Source: a virus. Taken from it: 31,796 bases of DNA. The notes under the pieces are model-generated. The model made no database searches and had not been told where the DNA came from. It worked only from the letters and a program-made list of their open reading frames with translations. The number at the start of each line of letters is the position of its first letter. The first letter of the stretch is position 1. Below are positions 1 through 7,987 of the stretch, in pieces. The stretch covers positions 1 through 31,796 of the IMG/VR virus record IMGVR_UViG_3300043548_000664; one strand, given 5' to 3'. The position numbers and the translations under genes were made by a program.

Positions 1-509
1 TCGAAGCTAACCGTGTTGCTGTACGCAACCGTCGCGGTCCTGCCAACTTCATCATCGCCACACCCCGTGTTTGCGCTCTCTTAGAAACACTTCCTAACTT
101 CACCATTCTTCCTACCCAAGGTAATGTTAACACATCACCTGTCGGTATTGCTAAGGTTGGTTCAGTTGGTGGTCGTTTCCAGATCTATCGCGATACCCGC
201 ACAGAAGCACAAGCTGCTGATAGTTACGCTAACGCTGGTTATGCCAGCCCACGCGCTGCTACAGTTGACTATGCTCTCTTAGGTTACAAAGGCAGTGAAG
301 TGTATGACAGCGGTATTTTATATTGCCCATACATTCCTGTCATGGTACAAAGAACTGTCGCTCCAAACGACTTCAGCCCACGCGTTGGTCTCTTGACACG
401 CTATGGTGTTGTTGACAACATTTGGGGTGCTGATCTTTATTACCACCTTGTAATCTGCACCGGTTTCGGCGAAAGCTTCACACCAGGTTCAGCCGCCATT
501 TACCTCTAA
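1..509 (+). CDS. 23: Major capsid protein gp23-like, C-terminal part (5' truncated by window edge)
   Basis: Open from base 3 with no start inside the window; about 168 residues remain. The reading contains RRGPANFIIATPRV, then YKGSEVYDSGILYCPYIPVM, and ends LITE-like in TPGSAAIYL. These match the C-terminal region of T4-type gp23 major capsid proteins: the RRG.xNFII segment and the Y(K)GS...DxGxxYCPYIP segment. The protein forms the hexamers of the prohead and mature capsid. Codon choice is G+C-richer than in nearly every other gene here (CGT/CGC for Arg, AAC, TTC, ATC), which fits a very highly expressed gene. A strong terminator follows 31 bp after the stop. Identity is confident at family level; the gene's full length cannot be seen. 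Confidence 0.93.
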   Translation, partial: EANRVAVRNRRGPANFIIATPRVCALLETLPNFTILPTQGNVNTSPVGIAKVGSVGGRFQIYRDTRTEAQAADSYANAGYASPRAATVDYALLGYKGSEVYDSGILYCPYIPVMVQRTVAPNDFSPRVGLLTRYGVVDNIWGADLYYHLVICTGFGESFTPGSAAIYL

Positions 510-540
510 TAGGTTACAGGCAAAAAAAAGAGTCTCAACA

Positions 541-578
541 AACCCCGATCGAAAGGTCGGGGTTTTCTTTTTCTTTTT
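541..578 (+). terminator. Rho-independent terminator after the capsid gene
   Basis: AACCCCGATC and GGTCGGGGTT form a 10-bp stem (one T-G wobble) closed by a GAAA tetraloop at 551-554. Two T-rich tracts (TTTTCTTTTTCTTTTT) follow. It is the strongest hairpin-plus-U-tract in the window and separates the capsid transcript from the HNH/methyltransferase gene. Confidence 0.93.
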
Positions 579-602
579 ATGTGATAGATCATATCTGGGT
601 GA

Positions 603-609
603 CTAAATA
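603..609 (+). promoter_or_regulatory. Late-promoter-like box CTAAATA
   Basis: CTAAATA ends 6 nt before the GTG start at 616, directly after the capsid terminator. T4-type late promoters use TATAAATA as the -10 element. The same element-to-start distance recurs at 2187 and 5474, which supports it as a real site, but the region is AT-rich and chance matches are easy. Confidence 0.45.
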
Positions 610-615
610 ATAATA

Positions 616-2190
616 GTGAATGAAGAATTAAAAAAAGAGGTTTTAAAATATTTTGTTGAAAATCAAAACATAAATTTGGTTTATAAACAGTTTGAAGGAC
701 AGGCAGGCAAGAGAACTCTGCAAAGGTGGTGTTTCCCTGAGTTAAATGAAAAAGCCAAACAAGAGGCTAGAGACTACCACAATAAACACAAAAATAACAC
801 AGACTATGTCGAAAAAAGAAAATTAAAATCTCAAGAATTTCGTAAAACAGAACATTATAAACAATTACAAAAACAATACTACGAACTTAATAAAGAAAAA
901 ATTCAAGAGACTGTTAAAGAACATCGACTTAAAAATATAGAACATTACAAACAAAAAGCTAAAGAAAACTATCAAAAGAATAAAAAAGCTCATCAAGCTA
1001 ATGTTAAAAAGTATAGATTAGAAAATAAACAAAGATTACAAGCTTTAGAATTAGCGAGATACCATAACGACCCCATTACTCATTTAAAACAGGCTTTAAG
1101 AATGTCTTTAAATAGAGCGTTAAAACACGGTAAAGATGTCAAGACTAATCGTTCTTTAAGTTATTTGGGTTGTTCTATAGAGGAGTTTAAAAATTATTTA
1201 GAGGTTCGTTTTAAAGAAGGTATGAATTGGGAGAATCGATCTGAATGGCATTTAGATCATATTATTCCTTTAGATAAAATTAATGAAGGTTATACTCTTG
1301 AGCAATTATGCCATTACAGTAACTTTCAGCCTCTTTGGAGGACGGACAATTTATCTAAAGGTAATCGCTTAACTTTAAATTTAAATTTTCAGTTAGAAAA
1401 ATTAAATTACGAAAAAATTTTTTATCTACAAAAAGAAGGGAATTATGAAATTTTACCAACACATAATAAAATTGTTTTAAATTTTCAACCTCACTTTTAT
1501 GACCAAGAAAGAATTCTTTGGGGTGATAATAATGTACGTCAAAAATTGATAGACAACAGATGCCGATATTTGGGTAAAAGTTCTGAAGAATTAACCGATG
1601 TTGAAATTCTAAGAGGATTTAAAATTTCAGGAATTTATTACGGGTACTCACATTTTTCTCCTTTATGGTTTAAAAAATTTCTAACAGATTATTCTATTCA
1701 AAGTGTTTATGATCCTTGTGGTGGTTGGGGTCATCGAATGATTGGCTTGTTAGGTACTAATGTCAAAAAATATATCTATAATGATTTTGATATTAAAACA
1801 GTTAGTGGTGCGAAAAAAATAAAAGACTTTTTAGAATTAAATGATGTGGTAGAGATTCATAATAAAAAAAGTGAAGAATTTGTACCAAATGAAAAGGTAG
1901 ACGCTATATTCACATGCCCACCATACTTTAATAAAGAAAAATACAATAATAAATCATTCAAAGACTTAAATGATTTTTCTGATTGGTGGCGTAAAACAGT
2001 AGACAATTGTTTAAAATTAAAGCCGAAATATTTCGGTGTTGTCATTGATAATCAACACCTAGAGATAATTTCTAATCCCTTTAAAAATAACATTTTGACT
2101 TTACAACAAAAGTTACAAAAAACGCAAATGCACTTTTCTAAACAATCTCATAGTTCAGAAACCTTGTTAGTCTTTCAATTTCCAGAATAA
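616..2190 (+). CDS. HNH endonuclease fused to a DNA methyltransferase-like domain
   Basis: 524 aa with a GTG start; the nearby ATG at 620 is out of frame. Residues 1-155 are Lys/Glu/Gln-rich and helical with repeated KxxHYKQ/ENYQKNK-like segments. An HNH nuclease domain follows at about 165-255: the WHLDHIIPL motif (H212, D214, H215) and YSNFQPLW with N236, ending near KGNR, is the layout of phage HNH endonucleases. Residues 360-500 carry methyltransferase signatures: a motif I-like VYDPCGGWGHRMIG (D366) and a motif IV-like TCPPYF (433-438), as in N4-cytosine/N6-adenine enzymes. The gene sits alone between a terminator and the fibre genes, as a mobile homing-type gene might. Whether both domains are active, and on which site, is unknown. 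The fusion is seen in the sequence; the function is inferred. Confidence 0.82.
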   Translation: MNEELKKEVLKYFVENQNINLVYKQFEGQAGKRTLQRWCFPELNEKAKQEARDYHNKHKNNTDYVEKRKLKSQEFRKTEHYKQLQKQYYELNKEKIQETVKEHRLKNIEHYKQKAKENYQKNKKAHQANVKKYRLENKQRLQALELARYHNDPITHLKQALRMSLNRALKHGKDVKTNRSLSYLGCSIEEFKNYLEVRFKEGMNWENRSEWHLDHIIPLDKINEGYTLEQLCHYSNFQPLWRTDNLSKGNRLTLNLNFQLEKLNYEKIFYLQKEGNYEILPTHNKIVLNFQPHFYDQERILWGDNNVRQKLIDNRCRYLGKSSEELTDVEILRGFKISGIYYGYSHFSPLWFKKFLTDYSIQSVYDPCGGWGHRMIGLLGTNVKKYIYNDFDIKTVSGAKKIKDFLELNDVVEIHNKKSEEFVPNEKVDAIFTCPPYFNKEKYNNKSFKDLNDFSDWWRKTVDNCLKLKPKYFGVVIDNQHLEIISNPFKNNILTLQQKLQKTQMHFSKQSHSSETLLVFQFPE

Positions 2191-2193
2191 ATA
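2187..2193 (+). promoter_or_regulatory. Late-promoter-like box ATAAATA
   Basis: GAATAAATA overlaps the stop codon of the HNH/methyltransferase gene and ends 6 nt before the ATG at 2200. It would place a T4-type late start point at or next to the start codon of the first fibre paralogue. Confidence 0.5.
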
Positions 2194-2199
2194 TCATTA

Positions 2200-2778
2200 A
2201 TGGCAACCTGTCCAACTTATACTTCTACTATCAGACCCTCTGAAAATATCGGAGATTCTCTTATAAAGATTAATAATAATTTTTATAATTTAAGAGAAGA
2301 ACTTTGTTCTATAAAAGCAAAATTAGATGGTACTATACAAGTAAGAACCTTCTTTTACTATGGACCTAATGCTGCTAATGACCCAGTAAGCGGCATGAAT
2401 GACAATACAGCTTCTAGACCATCAGATTCTACTATTGAAAATTTTGTTAATCAACCTTCTCAATTAAATGTTCCTTCTATTTCCAAGGTTAATGATCAAG
2501 TTTATGTCATTTATCAAAAAACAGGTTTCTATCAAAATGATATAACTAGAGTTACTAGTGGTGTAGCAACAGCAAACGTTATTAGTTTTTCAACAAATAT
2601 CCCTTGGTCTGTAACAACCCCGGAAAGATTTGATACTTACTCTCCCGTATTCATCATCTGGCTATTAGTTTATGATGGTAATAAATATACCACAGTGACT
2701 GGTTATCCAAAATTTTCACAAGCTCAAACCTTATCTTCACCAAATTGGAATAACCCTACAACCTGGTCACAATATTAA
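2200..2778 (+). CDS. Tail-fibre-like structural protein, paralogue 1 of 3
   Basis: 192 aa. The N-terminus holds ENIGDSLIKINNNFYNL followed by a short heptad-like helix, a segment common at the start of phage tail/fibre proteins. Three blocks are shared with the next two genes: VRTFFYYGPNA (about residue 48), a central YVIYQKTGFY block, and a C-terminal GYPKF...NWNNPTTWSQY block. The stretch between the second and third blocks differs between paralogues. This is the shortest copy and may be the base version of the fold. No enzymatic motif is visible. A late-promoter box lies just upstream, and the following gene starts 8 bp after the stop. A role as a virion fibre or receptor-binding subunit is inferred from the N-terminal motif, tandem duplication and baseplate context. 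Confidence 0.72.
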   Translation: MATCPTYTSTIRPSENIGDSLIKINNNFYNLREELCSIKAKLDGTIQVRTFFYYGPNAANDPVSGMNDNTASRPSDSTIENFVNQPSQLNVPSISKVNDQVYVIYQKTGFYQNDITRVTSGVATANVISFSTNIPWSVTTPERFDTYSPVFIIWLLVYDGNKYTTVTGYPKFSQAQTLSSPNWNNPTTWSQY

Positions 2779-2786
2779 AATAATAT

Positions 2787-3755
2787 ATGGCATCTTGTAT
2801 TGATACACTCATTGAAAGTATTGGAGAAACCTCTTGTTTAAGAAATTCATTACCTATTATTAATAATAATTTTAATGAATTAAATGAAATAGTATGCACA
2901 TTAAGAGAAAGAGCAAACGCTAATAGACAAATTAGAACTTTTTTTTATTACGGTCCTAATGCTCAAGTAGCCCCTGCTTCTGGCATGGATAATAATTTAC
3001 TTAGTAGGCCTTCTAATTTAACAATTGAAGCTTTTGTTAATAGTCCAACACAGCTTAATTTACCTTCTATGTCTAGTCCAGGAGATATAGCTTATGTTTT
3101 ATATCAAAAAACTGGATTTCAAGGAGCATTACCTTCTCAATCTTCGGGGTTCAATCCTCAGACCGGATCAGCACAAAATTATTCTATTGGACGGGCTGTA
3201 ACTCTTCAATTTAATAGGTGGTATAATATAGATGATTATCATTCTGTTTTAGCTAATGCAGACGGAACTTCTAGCAATTTAGGAACATTAAAAGTTCAAT
3301 TTAAAACTTCAACAGGTCAAACCTCAGAATATTCTTATACTGCATCCGGTGTGGGAGATGACACTTATTTGGAATGGGATCCGTATAGTGTCATCTGGTC
3401 TGAGGGACATCCTATTCCTAAAACAACTAAAGGTTTAGCACCTAGACCATTTAAAAACCTACCAGGAACTCAATTTTTATTTTCTGTCTCTGGTTCTCCT
3501 ACTACAAGTTCGGTGACGGCGTTTTTGAAAAAAATAGAGACGACTCCCGGATTAACTCCACCTTCTACCACCAGTGATCTTAGAACACAAATTTCACCGA
3601 CTTTTATAATTTGGAAATTAAACTATTTCGATACTCAATACTTTGTTGAAATTGGGTTTCCTAAATTCACTAACGGCACTACTTCCATTACAGGCGCAGC
3701 TAATGCGAATTGGAATAAACCACAAAATTGGACAACCTTTGAATCTTGGACTTAA
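2787..3755 (+). CDS. Tail-fibre-like structural protein, paralogue 2 of 3 (with large insertion)
   Basis: 322 aa. It shares the SIGETSCLRNSLPIINNNFNEL start, IRTFFYYGPNA, YVLYQKTGF and the PxFIIWKLNY...GFPKF...NWNKPQNW end with its neighbours. It carries about 130 extra residues between the YQKTG block and the C-terminal block (roughly residues 115-270), rich in Ser, Thr, Gly and aromatic residues and likely a beta-rich exposed domain. The start context AATATATGG is the same as at the next two genes. The conserved frame with one variable inserted region fits diversification of a surface-exposed fibre module. Function is inferred; no catalytic motif was recognised. Confidence 0.7.
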   Translation: MASCIDTLIESIGETSCLRNSLPIINNNFNELNEIVCTLRERANANRQIRTFFYYGPNAQVAPASGMDNNLLSRPSNLTIEAFVNSPTQLNLPSMSSPGDIAYVLYQKTGFQGALPSQSSGFNPQTGSAQNYSIGRAVTLQFNRWYNIDDYHSVLANADGTSSNLGTLKVQFKTSTGQTSEYSYTASGVGDDTYLEWDPYSVIWSEGHPIPKTTKGLAPRPFKNLPGTQFLFSVSGSPTTSSVTAFLKKIETTPGLTPPSTTSDLRTQISPTFIIWKLNYFDTQYFVEIGFPKFTNGTTSITGAANANWNKPQNWTTFESWT

Positions 3756-3758
3756 TAT

Positions 3759-4439
3759 ATGGCTGACTCTTGCGCAACTAACGTACAACTCATTTATGGT
3801 AATGAAAATATTGGAGATTCTTTAAACAAGATCAACAATAATTTTAATTTACTAAAGACCGCGGCCTGTGACATAGAAAAACAATTAGACGACATTGTTA
3901 ATGTTAGAACTTTTTTCTATTACGGACCTAATTCCGCAACTAATTCTGAGGATGGAGTCGACTCCGGTAATTTAACATTACCTTCTACCACTACTATTCA
4001 AAACTTTGTCAATAAATCTTCTGGTCTTAATTTACCTACAATGTCTGAAAAGGGGGACATTGCTTATGTGGTTTATCAAAAAACCGGTTGGTATACTAAC
4101 GCACTAAATTATTATAGATCTGGTAGTGGAACTGTTTCTTATAATAAATTAGTCCAATATCAAAGAACTGAAACATATAGAGTTCGACGAATTGGTATTG
4201 GATGGACAACGAGAACAAGAACCTATTTGGTCTCGGAATATCATACTCACTATGCAGGATATTTCTGGTCTACAAATATTAACGATACCTACAATATCTA
4301 CACACCTATTTTTGTTATTTATAAATTGACATTTGATGGAACCAATTACTCAGCAGATGCCGGTTTTCCTAAATTTACCAGAGCTTCTTCTAATTCTACC
4401 TTGAACTGGAATAATCCCGCAGCCTGGAGTATATATTAA
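3759..4439 (+). CDS. Tail-fibre-like structural protein, paralogue 3 of 3
   Basis: 226 aa, starting 3 bp after the previous stop. The N-terminal ENIGDSLNKINNNFNLL is nearly the same as in paralogue 1, followed by VRTFFYYGPNS, YVVYQKTGWY and a terminal GFPKFTRASS...NWNNPAAWSIY block. The middle (about 120-175) is a Tyr/Arg/Thr-rich variable insertion unlike those of the other two copies. The three-copy tandem array is best explained by duplication followed by divergence of the central region. It is likely a virion fibre component, perhaps assembling with its paralogues into heterotrimers, but that is speculation. Confidence 0.7.
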   Translation: MADSCATNVQLIYGNENIGDSLNKINNNFNLLKTAACDIEKQLDDIVNVRTFFYYGPNSATNSEDGVDSGNLTLPSTTTIQNFVNKSSGLNLPTMSEKGDIAYVVYQKTGWYTNALNYYRSGSGTVSYNKLVQYQRTETYRVRRIGIGWTTRTRTYLVSEYHTHYAGYFWSTNINDTYNIYTPIFVIYKLTFDGTNYSADAGFPKFTRASSNSTLNWNNPAAWSIY

Positions 4440-4442
4440 TAT

Positions 4443-4934
4443 ATGGAAATAACCATAAACAATATCTACGATTACTTACAAGAGAATAAAAAGAATCTCA
4501 ATTTTAAACAAAGAGATGACGTGGTCACCGAATGCGGTACTAGTAAATTTCAAACTCTTTTTTATGATAAGAAAGCACAGTTTTATGACATTCCTGAAGA
4601 AGTTAAAAATTTCTTAATAAAATCTTTTAATATACAAGAAAGAGATTACCATTTTCTTCAAATTCAAAAGTATGAAGTAGGAGATTACATTCTTCCTCAC
4701 AAAGATTGCTATCCTCAATTTGCTTTGTTGCATCTTTCAACCTCTTCTTTAGACGGATTGACCTTAGAAGACCATGAAGGAAAATATAAATTCTTACCAG
4801 ACATCGCGGGAAATTTAGTTCAAATCCCTAAATATCGTTGGCATTGGGTTAATCCAGTAAGAGAAAAAACTAGATATACTGCAGTGTATGGATTAAATCC
4901 TCTCAAAGATTACGATACAATTTTAGATCAATAA
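4443..4934 (+). CDS. 2-oxoglutarate/Fe(II)-dependent oxygenase
   Basis: 163 aa. It has the metal-binding facial triad of this superfamily: HxD in LPHKDC (H86, D88) and a distal histidine in RWHWVNP (H134), followed by the 2-oxoglutarate-binding arginine in TRYTAVYGL (R144). Spacing and the surrounding strands fit the prolyl-hydroxylase-like small oxygenases common in T4-like phages of aquatic bacteria. The substrate is unknown. It lies within the fibre gene block, 3 bp after paralogue 3, and its stop overlaps the next start by 1 bp (TAATG). Hydroxylation of a fibre protein is therefore an attractive but untested idea; nucleic acid or a host protein is also possible. Confidence 0.85.
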   Translation: MEITINNIYDYLQENKKNLNFKQRDDVVTECGTSKFQTLFYDKKAQFYDIPEEVKNFLIKSFNIQERDYHFLQIQKYEVGDYILPHKDCYPQFALLHLSTSSLDGLTLEDHEGKYKFLPDIAGNLVQIPKYRWHWVNPVREKTRYTAVYGLNPLKDYDTILDQ

Positions 4935-5473
4935 TGAAAAACTACGCACTATTCTCACAAAATGGCCGATTTATCGGTTTTACTAATTTCAAACCAACTA
5001 ATGGTCTCTATAAAGAGATGCCAGATTCTTTTGATCCCACTCTAAATGTTTATGTCGGAGATTACGAAACAGGTGAACTGAAGGATATTAGCACTCTTCA
5101 GCCTAGAGATTATCGAGAAGCTAATGTAGATAAAAAGTGGGTTCTTTTAGAATCAGAAATGAATCGTGAAGCTGGTACTGTTATTACAGAACAGTACGGA
5201 TATCAAATATTTAAACAACTAAACGTCATCATGGATGTTTTAAATAAAAATAGCGACAAAATTCAATTGACTCCAGAATTTACAGAAATGTACGATAAGA
5301 TTCAAGAAGTTCGTTTTAATGTTAAAGCTTCTGTGGAATCTTATAAAGAAGCTCCTAAAGCCAACGTAGTTACTAAAGAAGAAGAAAGACTCTTCATTGA
5401 AAAATACACTCAGCAACAATTAAACATTAAAGATGAACCTGTAATTTTAAATCCAGGACTCGCTCCTCAATGA
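4934..5473 (+). CDS. Conserved phage protein of unknown function in the fibre block
   Basis: 179 aa. The N-terminal half looks like a small beta-rich domain (YALFSQNGRFIGFTNF...), with a conserved-looking WVLLESEMNREAGTVITEQYGYQIFKQLNVI segment at about 88-120. The C-terminal part is helical and charged. No signal peptide, membrane segment or catalytic motif is seen. Its start overlaps the oxygenase stop by 1 bp, so the two are probably translationally coupled. Position between fibre genes suggests a fibre accessory or assembly protein, but I cannot assign it to a known assembly family. Confidence 0.62.
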   Translation: MKNYALFSQNGRFIGFTNFKPTNGLYKEMPDSFDPTLNVYVGDYETGELKDISTLQPRDYREANVDKKWVLLESEMNREAGTVITEQYGYQIFKQLNVIMDVLNKNSDKIQLTPEFTEMYDKIQEVRFNVKASVESYKEAPKANVVTKEEERLFIEKYTQQQLNIKDEPVILNPGLAPQ

Positions 5474-5480
5474 ATAAATA
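5474..5480 (+). promoter_or_regulatory. Late-promoter-like box ATAAATA
   Basis: TGAATAAATA starts at the stop codon of the preceding gene and ends 6 nt before the ATG at 5487, the same spacing as at 2187. Confidence 0.5.
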
Positions 5481-5486
5481 ATTGAT

Positions 5487-6131
5487 ATGGCTTTTACTTT
5501 AGTACAAAATATTTTAGGTTCGGAATGTATCGGGACTAGTAGACAAAAAATTGTAGATAACTTCACCTCTTTAGAATCTACTGTTATTGCTCTAAGTTCT
5601 CAAACTATCAATACCACCGACACTAACACTATTGATTTTACCTATAATAATACTACTCGCAATTTACAAGCCACTATCAAAGACAATAGTATACAAGAAA
5701 GCTTTTTACAATCTAATTCTGTTAGTACTAATAAAATTGCAGACAATTCAGTAACTTACGACAAATTGTATACTGATGTAACTCCTAAGTTAGCCAAAGC
5801 GTGGGTTAATTTTAATGGTACTACCAATCCTCCAACCATTAATGCCAGTTATAATGTTTCGGGGGTAGTTAAAAATTCTGTAGGGGATTATACTATTACT
5901 TTTGAAAATAGTTTAGGAACACCTAATTATTCGGTTTGTGGAACTTCTCGCCACCAAACCACTAACACTTCTAATTTAGGTTTTGGTACCTCTGTTACTT
6001 TACATCCTACAGAAGCTCCTACAGATACTACTGTTCGTATTTGGAATACTTCTTTTCAAAAAACTAACGTAGTCTCTAATATTATGTCAGAAGCCGATTC
6101 CTCTTCGATTTCTGTACAAGTTTTTGCTTAA
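5487..6131 (+). CDS. Tail-fibre-like structural protein
   Basis: 214 aa. The N-terminus (GSECIGTSRQKIVDNFTSLESTV) is a diverged version of the IGDSLxKINNNFxxL segment of the three upstream paralogues. Repeated short blocks ending in SVSTNKIADNSVTYDKL follow, a repeat type seen in phage fibre shafts. The C-terminal domain AKAWVNFNGT...ASYNVSGV...GDYTITFEN...NYSVCGTS (about 107-165) matches a common phage tail-fibre C-terminal beta domain. Likely part of a tail fibre. It is preceded by a late-promoter box and followed by a 72-bp gap with a hairpin. Confidence 0.78.
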   Translation: MAFTLVQNILGSECIGTSRQKIVDNFTSLESTVIALSSQTINTTDTNTIDFTYNNTTRNLQATIKDNSIQESFLQSNSVSTNKIADNSVTYDKLYTDVTPKLAKAWVNFNGTTNPPTINASYNVSGVVKNSVGDYTITFENSLGTPNYSVCGTSRHQTTNTSNLGFGTSVTLHPTEAPTDTTVRIWNTSFQKTNVVSNIMSEADSSSISVQVFA

Positions 6132-6153
6132 TTGGTAACTTTAAATTGAAGCC

Positions 6154-6160
6154 ATAAATA
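6154..6160 (+). promoter_or_regulatory. Late-promoter-like box ATAAATA
   Basis: CCATAAATA lies 43 nt before the ATG at 6204 and directly upstream of a perfect hairpin. If used, the resulting 5' UTR would begin with that hairpin, unlike the leaderless arrangement at other late genes. Confidence 0.4.
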
Positions 6161-6184
6161 CAATAAATGATATTTCATTTATTG
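6161..6184. repeat. Perfect 10-bp inverted repeat, 4-nt loop
   Basis: CAATAAATGA (6161-6170) and TCATTTATTG (6175-6184) pair perfectly around TATT. AAATATTTTTATAATA follows. The stem is nearly all A-T, so it is at best a weak terminator. It could instead protect or structure the 5' end of the mRNA for the 590-aa protein. Confidence 0.6.
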
Positions 6185-6203
6185 AAATATTTTTATAATA
6201 GGC

Positions 6204-7976
6204 ATGAAAGTTACAACCACAAGATCAGGTTTAAATAATGCACAAATACAAGCATTAAGAAAAGAAGGAAAAAGTGATGAACAAATTAGAGCTATTTCCA
6301 GATCACAATCTGATCAATTGTTACAAACAAAAGCTTCTAAAAACGGTTCTGAATTTAATAAGGCTTTTAATGATGCCCGTAAACAAAATAAAGATGTAAC
6401 AAATGCTTACAATCAAGCAGACCTAGCAGTTAAGGCAAATGCCAATAAAACACCCGCTGGTGGTGATGGGGGAAGTTCTTCTGATGCAGTTAGAAGAAGG
6501 GCAATGTGGGAACCAAAAAAACATTTAAAAGAAATTTTTGGTAAGGCTGGGGAGGCAGTATTAGGAGGGAGTAATGAAGCTATAGATGCTTTAGCTGGAG
6601 CCAGTTCCTCGATTCAAAAGGTTACTAGACAAGCAGCTACCCATTCTAAAAGATATAAAAGATTAGCAGAACAAACCGCGGAAAATATTACAGGAACCAC
6701 AGCTGGGATCACTGGAGGCATTGATAGTTTTAGTGATTCTATTACTAGATCTTTAGATACGTTCTCGGAACAAATTCGAACTAACACTAAACCCATATCG
6801 GATTTTATGGGTCAAACCTTAGGAACTCTCACTGGTGTTATTGAAGATCCTCTAGGTCCTAATGGTTTAGGAAACGCTGCAACAAAACTCATTAATTCGG
6901 TGGCTCCTGGAATGGGAGATAAAATTAATGGCTTAAACAAAAGTTTACATTTAGAAGCTTTAGGAAGACTGCCTAGTCAAGTCATGTCAAGTATTGGTCA
7001 TATCATGCAGGCAGTCAATGATCTTTTAGCTATTCCATTAAGCATACTCTCAGAAATTTATTACGGATTACAGGCTATTATGAAATCCATTTCTAAAATG
7101 ATTAGTAGTATTATTGATGGATTCATGAAACTATTAATGGATTTCTTAGATAGTATTATACCCATTAAAAGTATTATGGGGTTGTTAAATTCTATTTCAG
7201 ATTTAGCTGGTCAAATTGGAGGGCTAGCCGGAGCTTTTAATTTGAGTATGGTAACAGATATTACAAGCCAAATTACGGGATTCACTGATCAATTTACTAG
7301 TATATTAAACAATCCTTTAGATTTTGCAACTTCTTTCCTGCCAACAGATGTATCAAACATTTTAAATGGTTTAAATGATCCTGAAAAATTATTAGGGCAA
7401 TTTTTACCAGAAGAAGTTAGTGGGTTTGTTGATGGTATAAAAAATCCAAATAATTTAATCAAACAATTCTTACCCCCACAACTCGCTCAAGGTTTTGATA
7501 AAATTGCGGATATGACTGGTTTAGGATTTACTGGTAATATGGGTTACGGTTTTGGTTCTTCTTTAAAAGAAGGACAAGGAGATGTGTTAAACAATTTAAT
7601 GGCGAAATTCCAAGACCAACTTCCTATTTTAGCTCCTTTATTAGCGGGTCAAGCGGAGACATCAGAAGTACAAACACCTAAATTATTAGGGGAAGGAGAT
7701 ACTGTGGCTAGTCATCATCTTTATCAGAACAGAAATAAACAACCACAATATCAAAAAGCAACTTCGTCGAATAATAGTGGTAGTTCTAATCAGTCTGTTG
7801 GTGGTTCTAGTGGATCTACTAGTGCATCTAATCAAGCCAAACCTAAAGTAGGTGATAGAAGAACTGTTAATGCTTATAACGTAAGGGAAGAACAATTTTT
7901 TAACGGAAAAGACTGGCAACCAGTTAAAGAAGGAACTGTTACAGCTTATGGTGTTACAGCACCTGCTGTGAGATAA
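6204..7976 (+). CDS. Virion/baseplate-associated protein of unknown function
   Basis: 590 aa. Residues 1-95 are polar and helical (Q/K/N/A-rich, SDEQIRAISRSQSDQLL). Residues 255-345 form long hydrophobic or amphipathic helices (LLAIPLSILSEIYYGLQAIMKSISKMI...) rich in Ile, Ser, Met and Gly. Residues 500-545 are a Ser/Gly/Asn/Gln low-complexity linker, and a short C-terminal domain ends VTAYGVTAPAVR. No enzymatic motif is visible. It is immediately upstream of the gp5-like hub (11 bp) and behind the fibre block, so it is probably a baseplate, tail-tip or injected protein. The hydrophobic core could be membrane-active during infection. It is short for a tape measure protein and the pattern does not show tape-measure repeats. 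Confidence 0.62.
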   Translation: MKVTTTRSGLNNAQIQALRKEGKSDEQIRAISRSQSDQLLQTKASKNGSEFNKAFNDARKQNKDVTNAYNQADLAVKANANKTPAGGDGGSSSDAVRRRAMWEPKKHLKEIFGKAGEAVLGGSNEAIDALAGASSSIQKVTRQAATHSKRYKRLAEQTAENITGTTAGITGGIDSFSDSITRSLDTFSEQIRTNTKPISDFMGQTLGTLTGVIEDPLGPNGLGNAATKLINSVAPGMGDKINGLNKSLHLEALGRLPSQVMSSIGHIMQAVNDLLAIPLSILSEIYYGLQAIMKSISKMISSIIDGFMKLLMDFLDSIIPIKSIMGLLNSISDLAGQIGGLAGAFNLSMVTDITSQITGFTDQFTSILNNPLDFATSFLPTDVSNILNGLNDPEKLLGQFLPEEVSGFVDGIKNPNNLIKQFLPPQLAQGFDKIADMTGLGFTGNMGYGFGSSLKEGQGDVLNNLMAKFQDQLPILAPLLAGQAETSEVQTPKLLGEGDTVASHHLYQNRNKQPQYQKATSSNNSGSSNQSVGGSSGSTSASNQAKPKVGDRRTVNAYNVREEQFFNGKDWQPVKEGTVTAYGVTAPAVR

Positions 7977-7987
7977 ATTATAAACAT

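Noticed and set aside
1857-2045. Antisense 62-aa ORF within the methyltransferase domain
   Set aside because: It lies opposite the conserved TCPPYF region of a confident gene; composition and position fit a shadow frame. The same reasoning removed the other internal opposite-frame ORFs (for example 6614-6796, 7686-7919, 9984-10187, 10815-11025, 14271-14489, 15782-16090, 28223-28538).
6204-7976. Tape measure protein
   Set aside because: It is short for a myovirus tail, lacks the long continuous helical repeats of tape measures, and has a Ser/Gly/Asn low-complexity end; kept as unknown.
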